Assembly (NCBI GenBank): GCA_050300015.1
Contig: JBNKWZ010000029.1
Coordinates: 124,001 to 188,000 of the forward strand
DNA length: 64,000 nt
Direction of reading: 5' to 3'
Source: CAYZQH01 sp050300015
GTDB lineage: Bacteria; Pseudomonadota; Gammaproteobacteria; Pseudomonadales; Cellvibrionaceae
Shown here: one piece after another, positions 35,743 to 45,506 of the stretch
Numbering within the stretch: position 1 is the first letter of the stretch
How the letters are laid out: every line of letters begins with the position of its first letter
The notes under the pieces: model-generated
The model's database searches: none
What the model was told of the DNA's origin: nothing
The model's input: only the letters and a program-made list of their open reading frames with translations
Program-made: the position numbers and the translations under genes

Positions 35743-36276
35743 ATGTCAGACCACCCCCAAAAAAAGGCCCTTCCGAGGGCAGTAGAAGCCCGTAAATTTG
35801 CCCAAAAGGCGGTGCAGTTGAGCGGCTTTCTACCTGTAGATACGCTGGTTCGATTACAAGAATCTGTTCACAACATTTTGAGGGTCGATGCACAGGTTGC
35901 CTTCGCACGAGATGCGTCAGGGTACCGCATTCTCACCGGCCAGGTAAGTGCTGAAGTTGAACGCGAGTGCCAGCGTTGTATGAATCTTGTGACAGAAACG
36001 ATCCAGTGTGCTTTGAACCTGGCGATGGTCTGGGACGATGAGCAAGCTAAACAGTTGCCGCAGTATGACCCCTGGATTGTGGGCGAGGACGCTGTTGATC
36101 TGTACGCCATCTTAGAGGAAGAGTTACTTTTGGGTTTGCCGCATTTTGCTTACCACGACTACGATTGTGTTCGACCTGAGTTATTCTCATCAGGTGGTAT
36201 GGAAGGCGCAGAGGCTACGCAAAGGCCCAACCCCTTTGAAAAGCTGAAAGCTTTAAAAGGGTTGAAAAAAACATAA
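35743..36276 (+). CDS. YceD/DUF177 family protein
   Basis: A 177-residue protein of the DUF177 (YceD) family, almost always encoded just before rpmF. It is linked to 23S rRNA or ribosome assembly, though its molecular role is unsettled. The conserved ECQRCMNLV cysteine motif and the acidic DPWIVGEDAVDLYAILEEELLLGLP are present. The C-terminal NPFEKLKALK tail is typical. It heads the yceD-rpmF-plsX-fab run. Confidence 0.9.
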   Translation: MSDHPQKKALPRAVEARKFAQKAVQLSGFLPVDTLVRLQESVHNILRVDAQVAFARDASGYRILTGQVSAEVERECQRCMNLVTETIQCALNLAMVWDDEQAKQLPQYDPWIVGEDAVDLYAILEEELLLGLPHFAYHDYDCVRPELFSSGGMEGAEATQRPNPFEKLKALKGLKKT

Positions 36277-36342
36277 TGGTTCGCGCCCTTTTTAGGGTGC
36301 TTTTAGGTTACATATAAGTTTGTACGTGTAGGAGTTACAAGC

Positions 36343-36525
36343 ATGGCTGTTCAACAAAACCGTAAAACCCGTTCCAAGCGTGGCATGCGTCGTTCGCACG
36401 ATGCATTGACCGGACAAACCTTGTCTGTTGATAGCACCACAGGCGAGAAGCATTTGCGTCACCATGTTACTCCAGATGGCTTTTACAAAGGTCGTAAAGT
36501 CATTGAAGGCAAAGACGAAGAGTAA
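36343..36525 (+). CDS. rpmF: 50S ribosomal protein L32
   Basis: A 60-residue L32 beginning AVQQNRKTRSKRGMRRSHDA, the family hallmark. The C-terminal half lacks the four cysteines of zinc-binding forms, so it is the zinc-independent type. AGGAG precedes the ATG by seven bases. It is co-directional with plsX, as in E. coli. Confidence 0.98.
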   Translation: MAVQQNRKTRSKRGMRRSHDALTGQTLSVDSTTGEKHLRHHVTPDGFYKGRKVIEGKDEE

Positions 36526-36543
36526 TTTGTCCGGCTAAGTGAT

Positions 36544-37521
36544 TTGCAACAGCCAATTCACATTGCCGTGGATGTCATGGGCGGGGACGAAGGTTCCCGC
36601 CTTGCCGTTTTAGCGGCCGAACAATTTGCACTTGCACACCCCGATGCTCAGCTGACGTTGTACGGCGACGAGGGAGAGGTGCGCGCGTTCCTCAAAAGTT
36701 TTCCCCAAAATTTGACCTGTACCCATACCTCAGACGTTGTCCAAATGGACGACAAGCCAAGCGTCGTTCTGCGTCATAAACCAAAAGCTTCCATGGCCTT
36801 AGCCATCAATGCCGTGGCCTCGGGTACGGCGGATTCTTGTGTCAGCTCTGGCAACACCGGTGCGATGATGGCTTATGGCATGTCGTCCCTGGGCGCTCTG
36901 GCGGGTATAGATCGTCCCGCCATTTGTAAGGCTGTACCTACGGCAGCAGGTCGATGTTGGATGTTGGACTTAGGGGCCAATGTGCAATGCTCCGCGGAGC
37001 AATTGGTGCAGTTTGCGCAGTTGGGTTCTGCTATGGCGCATGCGCTGGGTGTTCAACGCCCTCGGGTGGGTATACTCAATATGGGTATTGAGGCTCAAAA
37101 AGGCCGTAAAGTAGAGCAGGATACACTGACCTTATTGCGCGACACGCGTTTGAACTTAGTAGGGTTTATAGAAGGTGACGCCATTTATAAGGGGGCGGTT
37201 GATGTGGTGGTTTGTGACGGATTTACCGGCAACACCCTATTGAAAGCTTGTGAAGGTGTGGCGAACTTACTTCGAGAGACCTTAAGGACAATAACAGAAA
37301 CGGCGGAGTTAGAGCCCGCCCAAAGAACGCCGTTTGATGAATGGTACGCTCAATATGACCCCGAGCGATTAAATGGCGCATTGTTCCTGGGCCTCAATGG
37401 CGTTTTGGTGAAAAGTCATGGGTCCACCTCCGCGAGAGGTTTTTATTCAGCGCTAGAAGTGGCCAAAGAGCAAAGCTCTGAAGCCTATAAAAAAGCCCTA
37501 AGAAGTGCTTTGAATCATTAA
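36544..37521 (+). CDS. plsX: Phosphate acyltransferase PlsX
   Basis: Makes acyl-phosphate from acyl-ACP, linking fatty-acid to phospholipid synthesis. The 325-residue protein starts with the core strand IHIAVDVMGGDEG and contains SGNTGAMMA and CDGFTGNTLLKACEG. I use the TTG start at 36544, 18 bases after rpmF; there is no ATG or GTG upstream in frame, and the ribosome site is poor. Coupling to rpmF translation is possible. Confidence 0.95.
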   Translation: MQQPIHIAVDVMGGDEGSRLAVLAAEQFALAHPDAQLTLYGDEGEVRAFLKSFPQNLTCTHTSDVVQMDDKPSVVLRHKPKASMALAINAVASGTADSCVSSGNTGAMMAYGMSSLGALAGIDRPAICKAVPTAAGRCWMLDLGANVQCSAEQLVQFAQLGSAMAHALGVQRPRVGILNMGIEAQKGRKVEQDTLTLLRDTRLNLVGFIEGDAIYKGAVDVVVCDGFTGNTLLKACEGVANLLRETLRTITETAELEPAQRTPFDEWYAQYDPERLNGALFLGLNGVLVKSHGSTSARGFYSALEVAKEQSSEAYKKALRSALNH

Positions 37522-37566
37522 AATGGCTTTCATTATTGTTGGCCAAACATACATTGGGAGTAACCT

Positions 37567-38499
37567 ATGACCGATCAACACGCTTTGGCGTTAGTTTTTC
37601 CTGGCCAGGGGTCGCAGCAGGTAGGCATGCTGGCTGATTTGGCTGAGCAATGGCCGAATATCATCGAGACTTTTGGGCAGGCTAGTGAAGTGCTGTCCTA
37701 TGACTTATGGAAAATGGTCCAGGAGGGCCCTCAAGATACACTTAACTTAACGGAGCATTCTCAACCAGCTTTATTGACAGCCAGTGTTGCCCTATGGCGG
37801 GTTTGGTCCAACCTTAGTGACCAGGTGCCGGCAATGATGGCCGGTCACAGCTTGGGTGAATGGTCGGCTCTGGTGTGCTCGGGCGTGGTGGATTTCGAAA
37901 ACGCCGTGAAATTAGTACAACTGCGTGGTCGATATATGCAAGAGGCTGTTCCAGTTGGCGTCGGTTCCATGGCTGCCATCATAGGTATGGAAGATGCGGC
38001 CATAGTCGATATCTGTGAAAAGGCCTCAGAGTCAGAAGTGGTGGTGGCGGTAAACTACAATTCGCCAGGTCAGGTCGTCATCGCAGGCCACACCGGTGCT
38101 GTAGATCGTGCCATGCAGCTTTGCAAGGCGGCGGGCGCCAAGCGAGCGCTGCCACTTGCCGTCAGTGCTCCCTTTCACACCCCGCTTATGAAGCCGGCCG
38201 CTGAAAAACTCGCCTCAGAAATCAGCGCCACAGAATTTAATGCGGCTTCGACACCCGTGGTTCACAACGTGAGCGCCAAACGTGAAAATGACCCTCAACG
38301 GATAAAGCAATTGATGGTTGAACAAATTTACGAACCCGTAAGGTGGGTGGAGTGTGTGCAGACAATGCTTGATTCTGGCGTTTCCACTTTTGTCGAAGTG
38401 GGCCCTGGCAAAGTTTTGAGTGGATTGATCAAGCGCATCGCCAAAGACTCTCAACAATTCAATACAGATTCCATTCCCGCGCTTGAAAAAGCGGTATAA
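37567..38499 (+). CDS. fabD: Malonyl-CoA:ACP transacylase
   Basis: Loads malonate from CoA onto ACP. The 310-residue protein has FPGQGSQ at the start, the nucleophile S95 in GHSLGEWSAL and the histidine in APFHTPLM. GGGAG lies before the ATG. It is followed after 20 bases by fabG; both supply ACP substrates to FabF and FabY encoded in this window. Confidence 0.97.
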   Translation: MTDQHALALVFPGQGSQQVGMLADLAEQWPNIIETFGQASEVLSYDLWKMVQEGPQDTLNLTEHSQPALLTASVALWRVWSNLSDQVPAMMAGHSLGEWSALVCSGVVDFENAVKLVQLRGRYMQEAVPVGVGSMAAIIGMEDAAIVDICEKASESEVVVAVNYNSPGQVVIAGHTGAVDRAMQLCKAAGAKRALPLAVSAPFHTPLMKPAAEKLASEISATEFNAASTPVVHNVSAKRENDPQRIKQLMVEQIYEPVRWVECVQTMLDSGVSTFVEVGPGKVLSGLIKRIAKDSQQFNTDSIPALEKAV

Positions 38500-38519
38500 A
38501 AAGGCCTTAGGAGATCACT

Positions 38520-39260
38520 ATGAGCGATACAAAAATTGCATTGGTCACGGGCGCAAGCCGTGGCATCGGTGCGGCAATTGCCACCATGTTGGGGCAAGCG
38601 GGCATGACAGTTATTGGCACTGCCACCAGTGAAAGCGGTGCCGAAAAAATCTCTGCACATTTTGCTGAAATCAATATCAGTGGTGAGGGTATGGTGCTCA
38701 ATGTCACTGATGCGGATTCGGTGAGCCAGTTAATGAGCGCTGTGAATGATCGCTATGGTGCGGTGACCGTATTGGTGAACAATGCCGGCATCACCAAAGA
38801 CAATTTGCTCATGCGTATGAGTGATGAGGAATGGTTTGACGTGATCAACACTAATTTAAGTGCTGTTTTTCGGCTCAGTAAAGCCTGCTTACGTGGCATG
38901 CTGAAGGCTCGCTGGGGACGCATTGTAAATGTGTCTTCGGTGGTGGGCTCGATGGGCAATGCGGGGCAAACCAATTATTCAGCTACCAAAGCCGGTGTTT
39001 CTGGGTTCGCGCGCTCATTGGCGAAAGAGGTGGGTTCGAGAAACATTACAGTGAATGCTGTGGCACCAGGGTTTATTGATACAGATATGACCAAGGCATT
39101 ACCGGAGGATCAACGCCAGGCGTTGGTAGAAGGTATTGCACTTTCGCGCCTGGGTCAGCCGGAGGAAATTGCCGGCGTAGTGGCTTTCTTGTGCAGTGAT
39201 GCCGCGAGCTACGTGACCGGTGAGACCATTCAGGTGAATGGTGGTTTATACATGCAGTAG
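38520..39260 (+). CDS. fabG: 3-oxoacyl-ACP reductase
   Basis: NADPH-dependent short-chain dehydrogenase that reduces 3-ketoacyl-ACP. The 246 residues match the family. Cofactor motif GASRGIG near residue 12, NNAGIT, and the Ser-Tyr-Lys catalytic set in NVSSVVGSMGNAGQTNYSAT are present, and the C-terminal ETIQVNGGLYM is typical. It lies between fabD and acpP. Confidence 0.97.
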   Translation: MSDTKIALVTGASRGIGAAIATMLGQAGMTVIGTATSESGAEKISAHFAEINISGEGMVLNVTDADSVSQLMSAVNDRYGAVTVLVNNAGITKDNLLMRMSDEEWFDVINTNLSAVFRLSKACLRGMLKARWGRIVNVSSVVGSMGNAGQTNYSATKAGVSGFARSLAKEVGSRNITVNAVAPGFIDTDMTKALPEDQRQALVEGIALSRLGQPEEIAGVVAFLCSDAASYVTGETIQVNGGLYMQ

Positions 39261-39432
39261 GCGTCGTGGGCGACGGTGTTTTTGCTAATGTTTTACGTGC
39301 TGTATTGGGGGCGCGCGCCGTTATAATGTGATTCTGGCCTTAATTTTGTTAATGCGTAACTTTAATATTTAATTCTAAATAACTGTTAATTAAGGTTATT
39401 TTTGTAAAGTGTTAAAAATATTTCACCACTGC

Positions 39433-39461
39433 TTACAACCGTGGGAGTTTCGAGTTAAAAT
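39433..39461 (+). promoter_or_regulatory. Sigma-70 promoter of acpP
   Basis: TTACAA (39433-39438), 17 bases, TAAAAT (39456-39461), giving a leader of about 108 bases. The 315-base fabG-acpP gap also contains an isolated TATAAT at 39322 and a very AT-rich stretch that could act as an UP-like element. A dedicated promoter fits the high abundance of ACP. Confidence 0.6.
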
Positions 39462-39575
39462 GCGCGCTCTGTAAGGGCGGGCAGTTAGCACGACCCAAGA
39501 ATTCAATGTGGTAGCCCCTGCTGCCATTGACAATTAAAACTGATTCTTAGAGGCTACTAGGAGCAAACTTAGATT

Positions 39576-39812
39576 ATGAGCAGCATCGAAGAGAGAGTAA
39601 AAAAAATCGTTGCCGAACAACTCGGCGTTAAAGAAGAAGAAGTGAAAAACGAGGCGTCTTTTGTTGAAGACCTCGGCGCGGACTCTCTAGACACTGTTGA
39701 GTTGGTGATGGCTTTGGAAGAAGAGTTTGAAACTGAGATTCCAGACGAAGAAGCTGAAAAAATTACCACCGTACAGTTGGCAATCAACTACATCAACGAA
39801 AACCTAGCGTAA
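39576..39812 (+). CDS. acpP: Acyl carrier protein
   Basis: A 78-residue acidic carrier of growing acyl chains. The phosphopantetheine site is S37 in DLGADSLDTVEL, and the four-helix pattern is intact. AGGAG precedes the ATG. It is flanked by its own promoter and a terminator, so it can be made at higher levels than the rest of the fab run. Confidence 0.99.
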   Translation: MSSIEERVKKIVAEQLGVKEEEVKNEASFVEDLGADSLDTVELVMALEEEFETEIPDEEAEKITTVQLAINYINENLA

Positions 39813-39838
39813 CCATTACGCAAGGTATGCCTCTTCTG

Positions 39839-39877
39839 AAAGCCGCATCTATGTTGCATAGTGCGGCTTTTATTTTG
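39839..39877 (+). terminator. Terminator or attenuator after acpP
   Basis: AAAGCCGCA and TGCGGCTTT close a long stem whose inner part CTATG TTG CATAG also pairs; TATTTTG follows. Partial termination here would keep acpP mRNA high relative to fabF. Confidence 0.7.
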
Positions 39878-39959
39878 TCGTTTTAGGTTAATCCCAGCTT
39901 GAGCTATAGCGCTTAAGCTTTGCGTGCGGGTTTTAACGATTAGGTCTTGGAGGAATAAA

Positions 39960-41198
39960 GTGGGTCGTAACCGAGTCGTCGTGACTGGGATGGGGATGGT
40001 CAGTCCGGTTGGACATAACGTAGAGCAGTCTTGGGCGGCCATACTGGCAGGTACCAGCGGTGTTGCGTTCATAGAATCTTTCGATACCTCGTCATTTGCA
40101 ACTAAATTCAGTGCGTCCGTCAAAGGGTTCGATTTATCGCCCTACATGTCGGAGAAAGAAGCGCGAAAAATTGACCCTTTTATTCAGTACGGCATGGCAG
40201 CAGGTATTCAAGCCATAGAAGATTCTGGATTGAAAATCTCTGAAGACAATGCGCATCGTGTGGGTTGTTTAATCGGCTCCGGTATCGGCGGCCTAGGATC
40301 CATCGAAAATACAGCGCTCACCATTCAAGAGAAGGGGCCACGTAGGGTATCTCCGTTTTTTGTACCTGGTGCAATCATTAATATGATTGCGGGTAACCTG
40401 TCGATTAAGTATGGGTTTAAGGGTACCAACATTGCCATCACGACGGCTTGTACCACTGGCACACACAGCATTGGTCTTGCTGCACGCGAAATTATGTTTG
40501 GTTATGCAGACGCCATGGTATGCGGTGGCTCTGAGATGGCCACCACACCTGTGGGCATCGGAGGGTTTGGTGCTGCACGTGCACTATCGACGCGCAATGA
40601 AGATCCAGTGAAAGCCAGTCGTCCCTGGGATAAATCTCGCGATGGTTTTGTACTGGGGGACGGCGCGGGCATTTTGGTGTTAGAAGAATACGAAAAAGCG
40701 AAAGCTCGTGGAGCCAAAATTTACGCGGAGTTGATTGGTTTCGGTGCCAGTGCTGATGCTTTTCATATGACTTCACCACCCGAAAATGGCTCGGGTGCTG
40801 CCATGTCTATGGTTAACGCTATGCGCGATGCCAATATCTCTGCCGAGCAGGTACAACATATCAATGCCCATGGCACCTCTACGCCCGCGGGAGATCTGGC
40901 GGAATGTCATGCGGTAAAAAGTGTGTTTAAAGGCCACGCGCCCGAACTGACGGTAAGCTCAACAAAATCGATGACCGGGCATCTCCTCGGTGCTGCTGGG
41001 GCGATTGAGGCCATATTTTCAATCAAGGCAATTAACGATAATGTGGCGCCTCCGACGATCAACCTTGATGATCCTGACGAGGGCTGTGATCTTAATTTTG
41101 TTGCACACACGGCACAAGATCAAGCCATTGAGGTTGCCATTAGTAACTCGTTTGGTTTTGGTGGTACCAACGGCACTTTAATTTTTAAAAAGGTTTAG
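39960..41198 (+). CDS. fabF: Beta-ketoacyl-ACP synthase II
   Basis: Elongating condensing enzyme. I take the GTG at 39960, preceded by TTGGAGGAAT, which gives 412 residues, equal to the family. The triad is C164 (TACTTGTHS), H304 (NAHGTSTP) and H341 (TGHLLGAAG), one residue off E. coli numbering. The C-terminal NSFGFGGTNG loop is intact. It follows acpP and precedes pabC by nine bases. Confidence 0.97.
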   Translation: MGRNRVVVTGMGMVSPVGHNVEQSWAAILAGTSGVAFIESFDTSSFATKFSASVKGFDLSPYMSEKEARKIDPFIQYGMAAGIQAIEDSGLKISEDNAHRVGCLIGSGIGGLGSIENTALTIQEKGPRRVSPFFVPGAIINMIAGNLSIKYGFKGTNIAITTACTTGTHSIGLAAREIMFGYADAMVCGGSEMATTPVGIGGFGAARALSTRNEDPVKASRPWDKSRDGFVLGDGAGILVLEEYEKAKARGAKIYAELIGFGASADAFHMTSPPENGSGAAMSMVNAMRDANISAEQVQHINAHGTSTPAGDLAECHAVKSVFKGHAPELTVSSTKSMTGHLLGAAGAIEAIFSIKAINDNVAPPTINLDDPDEGCDLNFVAHTAQDQAIEVAISNSFGFGGTNGTLIFKKV

Positions 41199-41207
41199 CC
41201 CACACCA

Positions 41208-42053
41208 ATGTCATACCCCATGACTGTAGAGCATTGTGCCATGGTCAATGGTGTTTGGCAGTCTTCAATACCCGTTACTGATCGTGGTTTCCAGTTTGGT
41301 GACGGGCTCTTTGAAACACTCCTATTACACAAGGGTGCGTTGCCATTATTGCCCCTGCATATGAAGCGCTTAACACGAGGGGCTTCTGTTTTACGTCTTA
41401 CGGTGAACCAGGCAGATATAGAGTTAGATCTTAAACGCTTTGTCACCGAGTCCGGCCTCACTGACGCCACCTTAAAAATTCTAATAACCCGGGAAGCAGG
41501 GAAGGGGTATCGCCCTTCGGCGGGCAGTGGTGTTTGCCGTACCATTTTAGCCCGTGCGCCTTCACCCCAAAACGTTACAGGGTTATCGCTTAAGGTTTGT
41601 CAGACACCACTGGGGTGCAACCCTAGCCTTGCCGGCATTAAAACGCTGTCTTGTCTAGAATATGTAGTGGCTGCGGCAGAATTGGGTGAATCATACGACA
41701 GTGGGCTTTTGGTGTCGCAGCAGGGGCACATGGTGGAAGCTTTGCATCACAACCTATATTGGGTAGAAAACAATACGGTCTACACCCCAGAGCTAGAACT
41801 CTGTGGTGTGCAAGGCGTGATGCAAGACTATTTGATAGATACCGTTTTCCCCAAGCTTAGCCTGACGCTGCAAAAGGTGAAGGCCAAACCTAAGCGGCTC
41901 ATGTACGCAGACGAAGTATTTGTTTCGAATGCCGTGGTGGGCGTGGTGGGTGTGCACAAAATTGATACCCTACAGTGGCCAATTGGCCACCTGACGCAAC
42001 AAATTCAACAAACCCTGAACGAGTGCTGTTCGAATGCGTTTCCCCCTCGTTAG
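41208..42053 (+). CDS. pabC: Aminodeoxychorismate lyase
   Basis: PLP fold-type IV enzyme that releases p-aminobenzoate from aminodeoxychorismate for folate. The 281-residue protein has the N-terminal DRGFQFGDGLFET motif and the PLP lysine in AGIKTLSCLEYV. The position usually reading EGTxxN is here VEALHHNLYWV, a mild variation. The mltG start lies 20 bases inside its 3' end. The pabB gene for the previous step is at the right end of the window. Confidence 0.92.
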   Translation: MSYPMTVEHCAMVNGVWQSSIPVTDRGFQFGDGLFETLLLHKGALPLLPLHMKRLTRGASVLRLTVNQADIELDLKRFVTESGLTDATLKILITREAGKGYRPSAGSGVCRTILARAPSPQNVTGLSLKVCQTPLGCNPSLAGIKTLSCLEYVVAAAELGESYDSGLLVSQQGHMVEALHHNLYWVENNTVYTPELELCGVQGVMQDYLIDTVFPKLSLTLQKVKAKPKRLMYADEVFVSNAVVGVVGVHKIDTLQWPIGHLTQQIQQTLNECCSNAFPPR

Positions 42054-43068
42054 AGGCGTCTCAATAGTTTTGGCGACTGCCACTCTATTGCTCCTTGGGA
42101 CCTTAGGGTACTTCTGGCAATGGTTGAATGCACCTATGGCACAGCCTTCAGGTGAAGCCGTGTGGGAGGTTCAATCGGGCCAAAGTGTCGCCAGTGTTGC
42201 CGCAGCACTTCATCGGAAAGGTTGGCTGGATTGGCCTAGAGTTTGGCGTACCTATGCACGATTTTTTGATGCTGGTCCCGTTCTTGTGGGCGAGTACGCC
42301 CTTAAATCACCTATAACACCTCGCCAACTTTTAAATCAATTACAGTCAGGTCAAGTTTTGCAATACCGCATTACCCTGGTGGAAGGGCAGTCAATCAAAG
42401 ACTATCTCAGCGTACTGGCTGACGCCGAGCGTCTCAAGCACACGTTAGATTCCACCGACTGGCAGCGTTTGCCGGAGATTTTGGCGCTCGAGATTCAGCA
42501 TCCTGAAGGTTGGTTTTACCCAGATACCTATCAGTACGCTCTAGGGGATAGCGACGCGGACATCCTGCGGCGCGCGCACAGCGCCATGAAGCAGCACCTC
42601 AGGACAGCCTGGGAGGCGCGTGCAGACGGGTTACCCTATGCAACGCCCTACGAAGCTTTGATTATGGCTTCTATTATTGAGAAAGAAACGGGAGCGGCGT
42701 TCGAGCGACCGGCTATTGCGGGCGTTTTTGTGAGGCGGCTTGAGAAGCATATGCGTCTGCAAACGGACCCAACTGTCATCTACGGCCTTGGGGACCAGTT
42801 TGACGGCAATTTGACCAAAAAGCATTTAAGAACGCCAACACCCTATAATACTTACACAGAATTTGGCTTGCCGCCGACTCCCATTGCCAACCCAGGCCGG
42901 GCTGCCATAGAGGCCGCTCTAAACCCAGAGGCGGGGGCTGCGCTGTATTTTGTTGCCAAAGGCGATGGGACCCATGTATTCAGTGACTCCCTGGACGCGC
43001 ACAACCGGGCGGTTAAACACTATCAAATGCATCGTAGGGCCGATGGCTACCGCTCTGCACCGCAATAG
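42034..43068 (+). CDS. mltG: Endolytic murein transglycosylase
   Basis: Inner-membrane enzyme that cleaves nascent glycan strands and sets their length. The 344-residue protein has an N-terminal membrane helix (about 9-29), a LysM-like region and the YceG/MltG catalytic domain. The catalytic glutamate is in MASIIEKETG, and the PTPYNTYTEFGLPPTPIANPG signature follows. It overlaps pabC by 20 bases and precedes tmk by eight, so the three are translationally linked. Confidence 0.95.
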   Translation: MRFPLVRGVSIVLATATLLLLGTLGYFWQWLNAPMAQPSGEAVWEVQSGQSVASVAAALHRKGWLDWPRVWRTYARFFDAGPVLVGEYALKSPITPRQLLNQLQSGQVLQYRITLVEGQSIKDYLSVLADAERLKHTLDSTDWQRLPEILALEIQHPEGWFYPDTYQYALGDSDADILRRAHSAMKQHLRTAWEARADGLPYATPYEALIMASIIEKETGAAFERPAIAGVFVRRLEKHMRLQTDPTVIYGLGDQFDGNLTKKHLRTPTPYNTYTEFGLPPTPIANPGRAAIEAALNPEAGAALYFVAKGDGTHVFSDSLDAHNRAVKHYQMHRRADGYRSAPQ

Positions 43069-43076
43069 GACTCCAC

Positions 43077-43715
43077 ATGACTTCACTGAGCCAAACGGCT
43101 AAATTTATCACTATGGAGGGCGTGGAAGGTGTGGGCAAGACCACAAACCTTGCTTTCGTCCATGCGTATTTGCAACAAGCGGGTATTCCTGTGCACGTAA
43201 CGCGTGAACCTGGAGGTACTGATCTGGCGGAAGAAATTAGAGGCCTATTGTTGTCTAACCGCTCAGAAAAAGTGGATCCCACGGCAGAATTACTGTTGGT
43301 ATTCGCGGCACGTGCACAGCACTTTAATACCGTGATCGAACAAAAATTGCGAGAGGGCGTTTGGGTGTTATGTGATCGCTTTATTGATGCCACATATGCC
43401 TATCAAGGGTTTGGAAGAGGGTTGCCCATAGATACGATCCAATCATTGGAGGCGCTGGTGCTTCAAGGGCGTCAACCCGATTTAACGCTGTACCTGGATT
43501 TACCCGTCGAAATTGGCTTGGCTCGGGCCAAAAACAGGGGGGATAGTGACCGTTTTGAGCGCGAAGCCGTGGCTTTTTTTGAGCGTGTTCGGGAAGGGTA
43601 TTTGTCGCGTGTGGCAACCCAACCGGAGCGCTTTGCGGTAGTGGATGCGAGTCCAGAGTTAAGTCTTGTTCAGATACAAATTGCCGAGGCCCTGGCGTCG
43701 CTGGTGGCTCAATAG
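43077..43715 (+). CDS. tmk: Thymidylate kinase
   Basis: Phosphorylates dTMP to dTDP. The 212-residue protein has a P-loop EGVEGVGKTTN, the DR motif in CDRFIDATYAYQGFGRG and a LID segment RAKNRGDSDRFE. This is the E. coli-type arrangement, with basic residues in the LID. It is the last gene before the inserted rluA; holB resumes the run on the other side. Confidence 0.97.
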   Translation: MTSLSQTAKFITMEGVEGVGKTTNLAFVHAYLQQAGIPVHVTREPGGTDLAEEIRGLLLSNRSEKVDPTAELLLVFAARAQHFNTVIEQKLREGVWVLCDRFIDATYAYQGFGRGLPIDTIQSLEALVLQGRQPDLTLYLDLPVEIGLARAKNRGDSDRFEREAVAFFERVREGYLSRVATQPERFAVVDASPELSLVQIQIAEALASLVAQ

Positions 43716-43731
43716 TGCGTAAGTTTAGAGT

Positions 43732-44340
43732 TTAAAACGGACTTGGGCTGGTCAAAACCATCCTCCTGGCAGATATGGGGTGTTTAAAAACGATGGTTTC
43801 TGCGTGTAACATAAGCCTGTTGGACTCGGCCTCACAACCATAAAACGGGTCTCCAATGATTGGGTGCCCAGCAAATAGACAGTGGACCCGTAACTGATGA
43901 GAGCGCCCGGTGACGGGATAAAGCCTAAGCCTGCTGTAGCGGTCCGATCTGGCTGTGACCTCAAAACGCGTGTGAGCATGTTTACCGCGAACCCAATCAA
44001 CACAGTGTCGAGTTTTTTCGCTGAGTGAAGGCGCTAAGGGCAATACCCATTCACCGTGCTTAGCTTCGATTCTCCCGTTTACCAACGCCACATAGCGTTT
44101 TTGAAGTGTTTTGTGTTCAAATTGCTGGCTTATCCGTTTTTGTGCTTCGTAGTGCAGGGCGAATAATATGAGGCCTGAAGTGGCCATATCTAGACGATGT
44201 ATGGTTCGTGCGTTTGGAAACTTTTTGAGCACTTCATCAAAAAGATTCATGGGTTCACTAAGGCCTGGGACGCTTAAAAGCTTATGAGGTTTGGACACCG
44301 CAATAAGATGTTCATCTTGAAAGACAACTGGAAAATACAT
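43732..44340 (-). CDS. rluA: RluA family pseudouridine synthase
   Basis: RluA-type enzyme; E. coli RluA modifies U746 of 23S rRNA and U32 of some tRNAs. From ATG 44340 it has 202 residues. Motifs are KPHKLLSVPG, the catalytic HRLDMATSG and PVTGRSHQLRVH. No S4 domain is present, as in RluA. An earlier TTG start at 44397 is open and would abut the divergent holB start. It is an inversion or insertion in the usual tmk-holB junction. Confidence 0.87.
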   Translation of the reverse strand: MYFPVVFQDEHLIAVSKPHKLLSVPGLSEPMNLFDEVLKKFPNARTIHRLDMATSGLILFALHYEAQKRISQQFEHKTLQKRYVALVNGRIEAKHGEWVLPLAPSLSEKTRHCVDWVRGKHAHTRFEVTARSDRYSRLRLYPVTGRSHQLRVHCLFAGHPIIGDPFYGCEAESNRLMLHAETIVFKHPISARRMVLTSPSPF

Positions 44341-44396
44341 GGCGAGAATAGCCCCTAAATAGTGGGCCATTTTGCCCAGAGTGAGAGCAAACCTCA

Positions 44397-45365
44397 ATGC
44401 GACGATATTTCACTGGATTGACCCCGCAGCCGCCATTCCCCTGGTTGGCAGATGTGTGGGCCCGCTTTACGGGGCACTGTGATGTCAAGCAACTGCCTCA
44501 TGCTATCTTGGTTTCCAGTCAAGGTGGTGCAGGCGAGCTGGATTTGGCCTTTGCCTTTGCTCAATATCTATTGTGCGCGTCGCCACAAAACCATCTTGGT
44601 TGTGGTAAATGTAAATCGTGTCAGCTGTTGGCGGTAGATGCGCACCCAGACCTTTTTTCCATCACACCCGAAGAGAAATCTTCCATTATTAAAGTTGAGG
44701 CCATTCGCCAGGTAGCGCACTTTATTTCCAACACCGCACAGCAGGGAGGGCGGAAAGTTGTCTTAATTTATCCGGCTGAGGCAATGAACGTCAATGCGGC
44801 CAATGCGTTGCTGAAAAACTTAGAAGAGCCCAGTGGCGACACCACCCTAATATTGGTTACCGAGCGCCCTACGCAATTGCTGGCGACCATTAGAAGCCGC
44901 TGTCATCAATGGTCGATTATCAGCCCCAGTCCATCCGTCAGTATCGATTGGTTGACGCGCAACAAAATCGATGACGCACAAGAAAAGCTGGCTCTGTGTG
45001 GCGGCTATCCACTGGCTGTAATGGAATGGGACAAGGATGGTTTGTTTGAAATCGCCAATGTGGCGGTCAATGCGCTTCAAGGCTTTTTAGCCGGTGATAA
45101 AGATGCTATTCAAACGGCAAAAGCATTGGCCAAAATGGATGCTATTTGGCTTGTCAATACGCTGTTGCGCTGGTCGCAGTCGGCCTTACGTGAACGGGTC
45201 TTGATCGATGGTGAAAAGGCCATAAGAAAGGCCGACAGCGCGCTCTATGTGATGCTTTATGATCAGTTATTACTCAAAAAACGCCAACTCCAAAGCGGCT
45301 CCAACCCCAATGTCCAACTGTTACTAGAGGCTTTGTTTTTGCAAATCAAACCCATTTCTCTTTAG
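44397..45365 (+). CDS. holB: DNA polymerase III delta-prime subunit
   Basis: Clamp-loader subunit. The 322-residue protein has the N-terminal AAA-like domain and the zinc cysteines in the CGKCKSCQLL cluster, plus the SRC motif (TIRSRCHQW). A Walker A lysine is lacking, as normal for delta-prime. It is divergent from rluA and followed after 141 bases by pilZ. Confidence 0.94.
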   Translation: MRRYFTGLTPQPPFPWLADVWARFTGHCDVKQLPHAILVSSQGGAGELDLAFAFAQYLLCASPQNHLGCGKCKSCQLLAVDAHPDLFSITPEEKSSIIKVEAIRQVAHFISNTAQQGGRKVVLIYPAEAMNVNAANALLKNLEEPSGDTTLILVTERPTQLLATIRSRCHQWSIISPSPSVSIDWLTRNKIDDAQEKLALCGGYPLAVMEWDKDGLFEIANVAVNALQGFLAGDKDAIQTAKALAKMDAIWLVNTLLRWSQSALRERVLIDGEKAIRKADSALYVMLYDQLLLKKRQLQSGSNPNVQLLLEALFLQIKPISL

Positions 45366-45506
45366 CGTAGCCCAGGGTGACATAAGACTGGCATAACGCG
45401 ATAAGTGTCGTTAGACTTAAGGCAGTTGCAATGGCATTTTCGAGAGCCGAAATGCCGAATAAGGCCTTATAAAACAGTTGGCTAAAGATAAAAGTTGAGG
45501 TAGAAC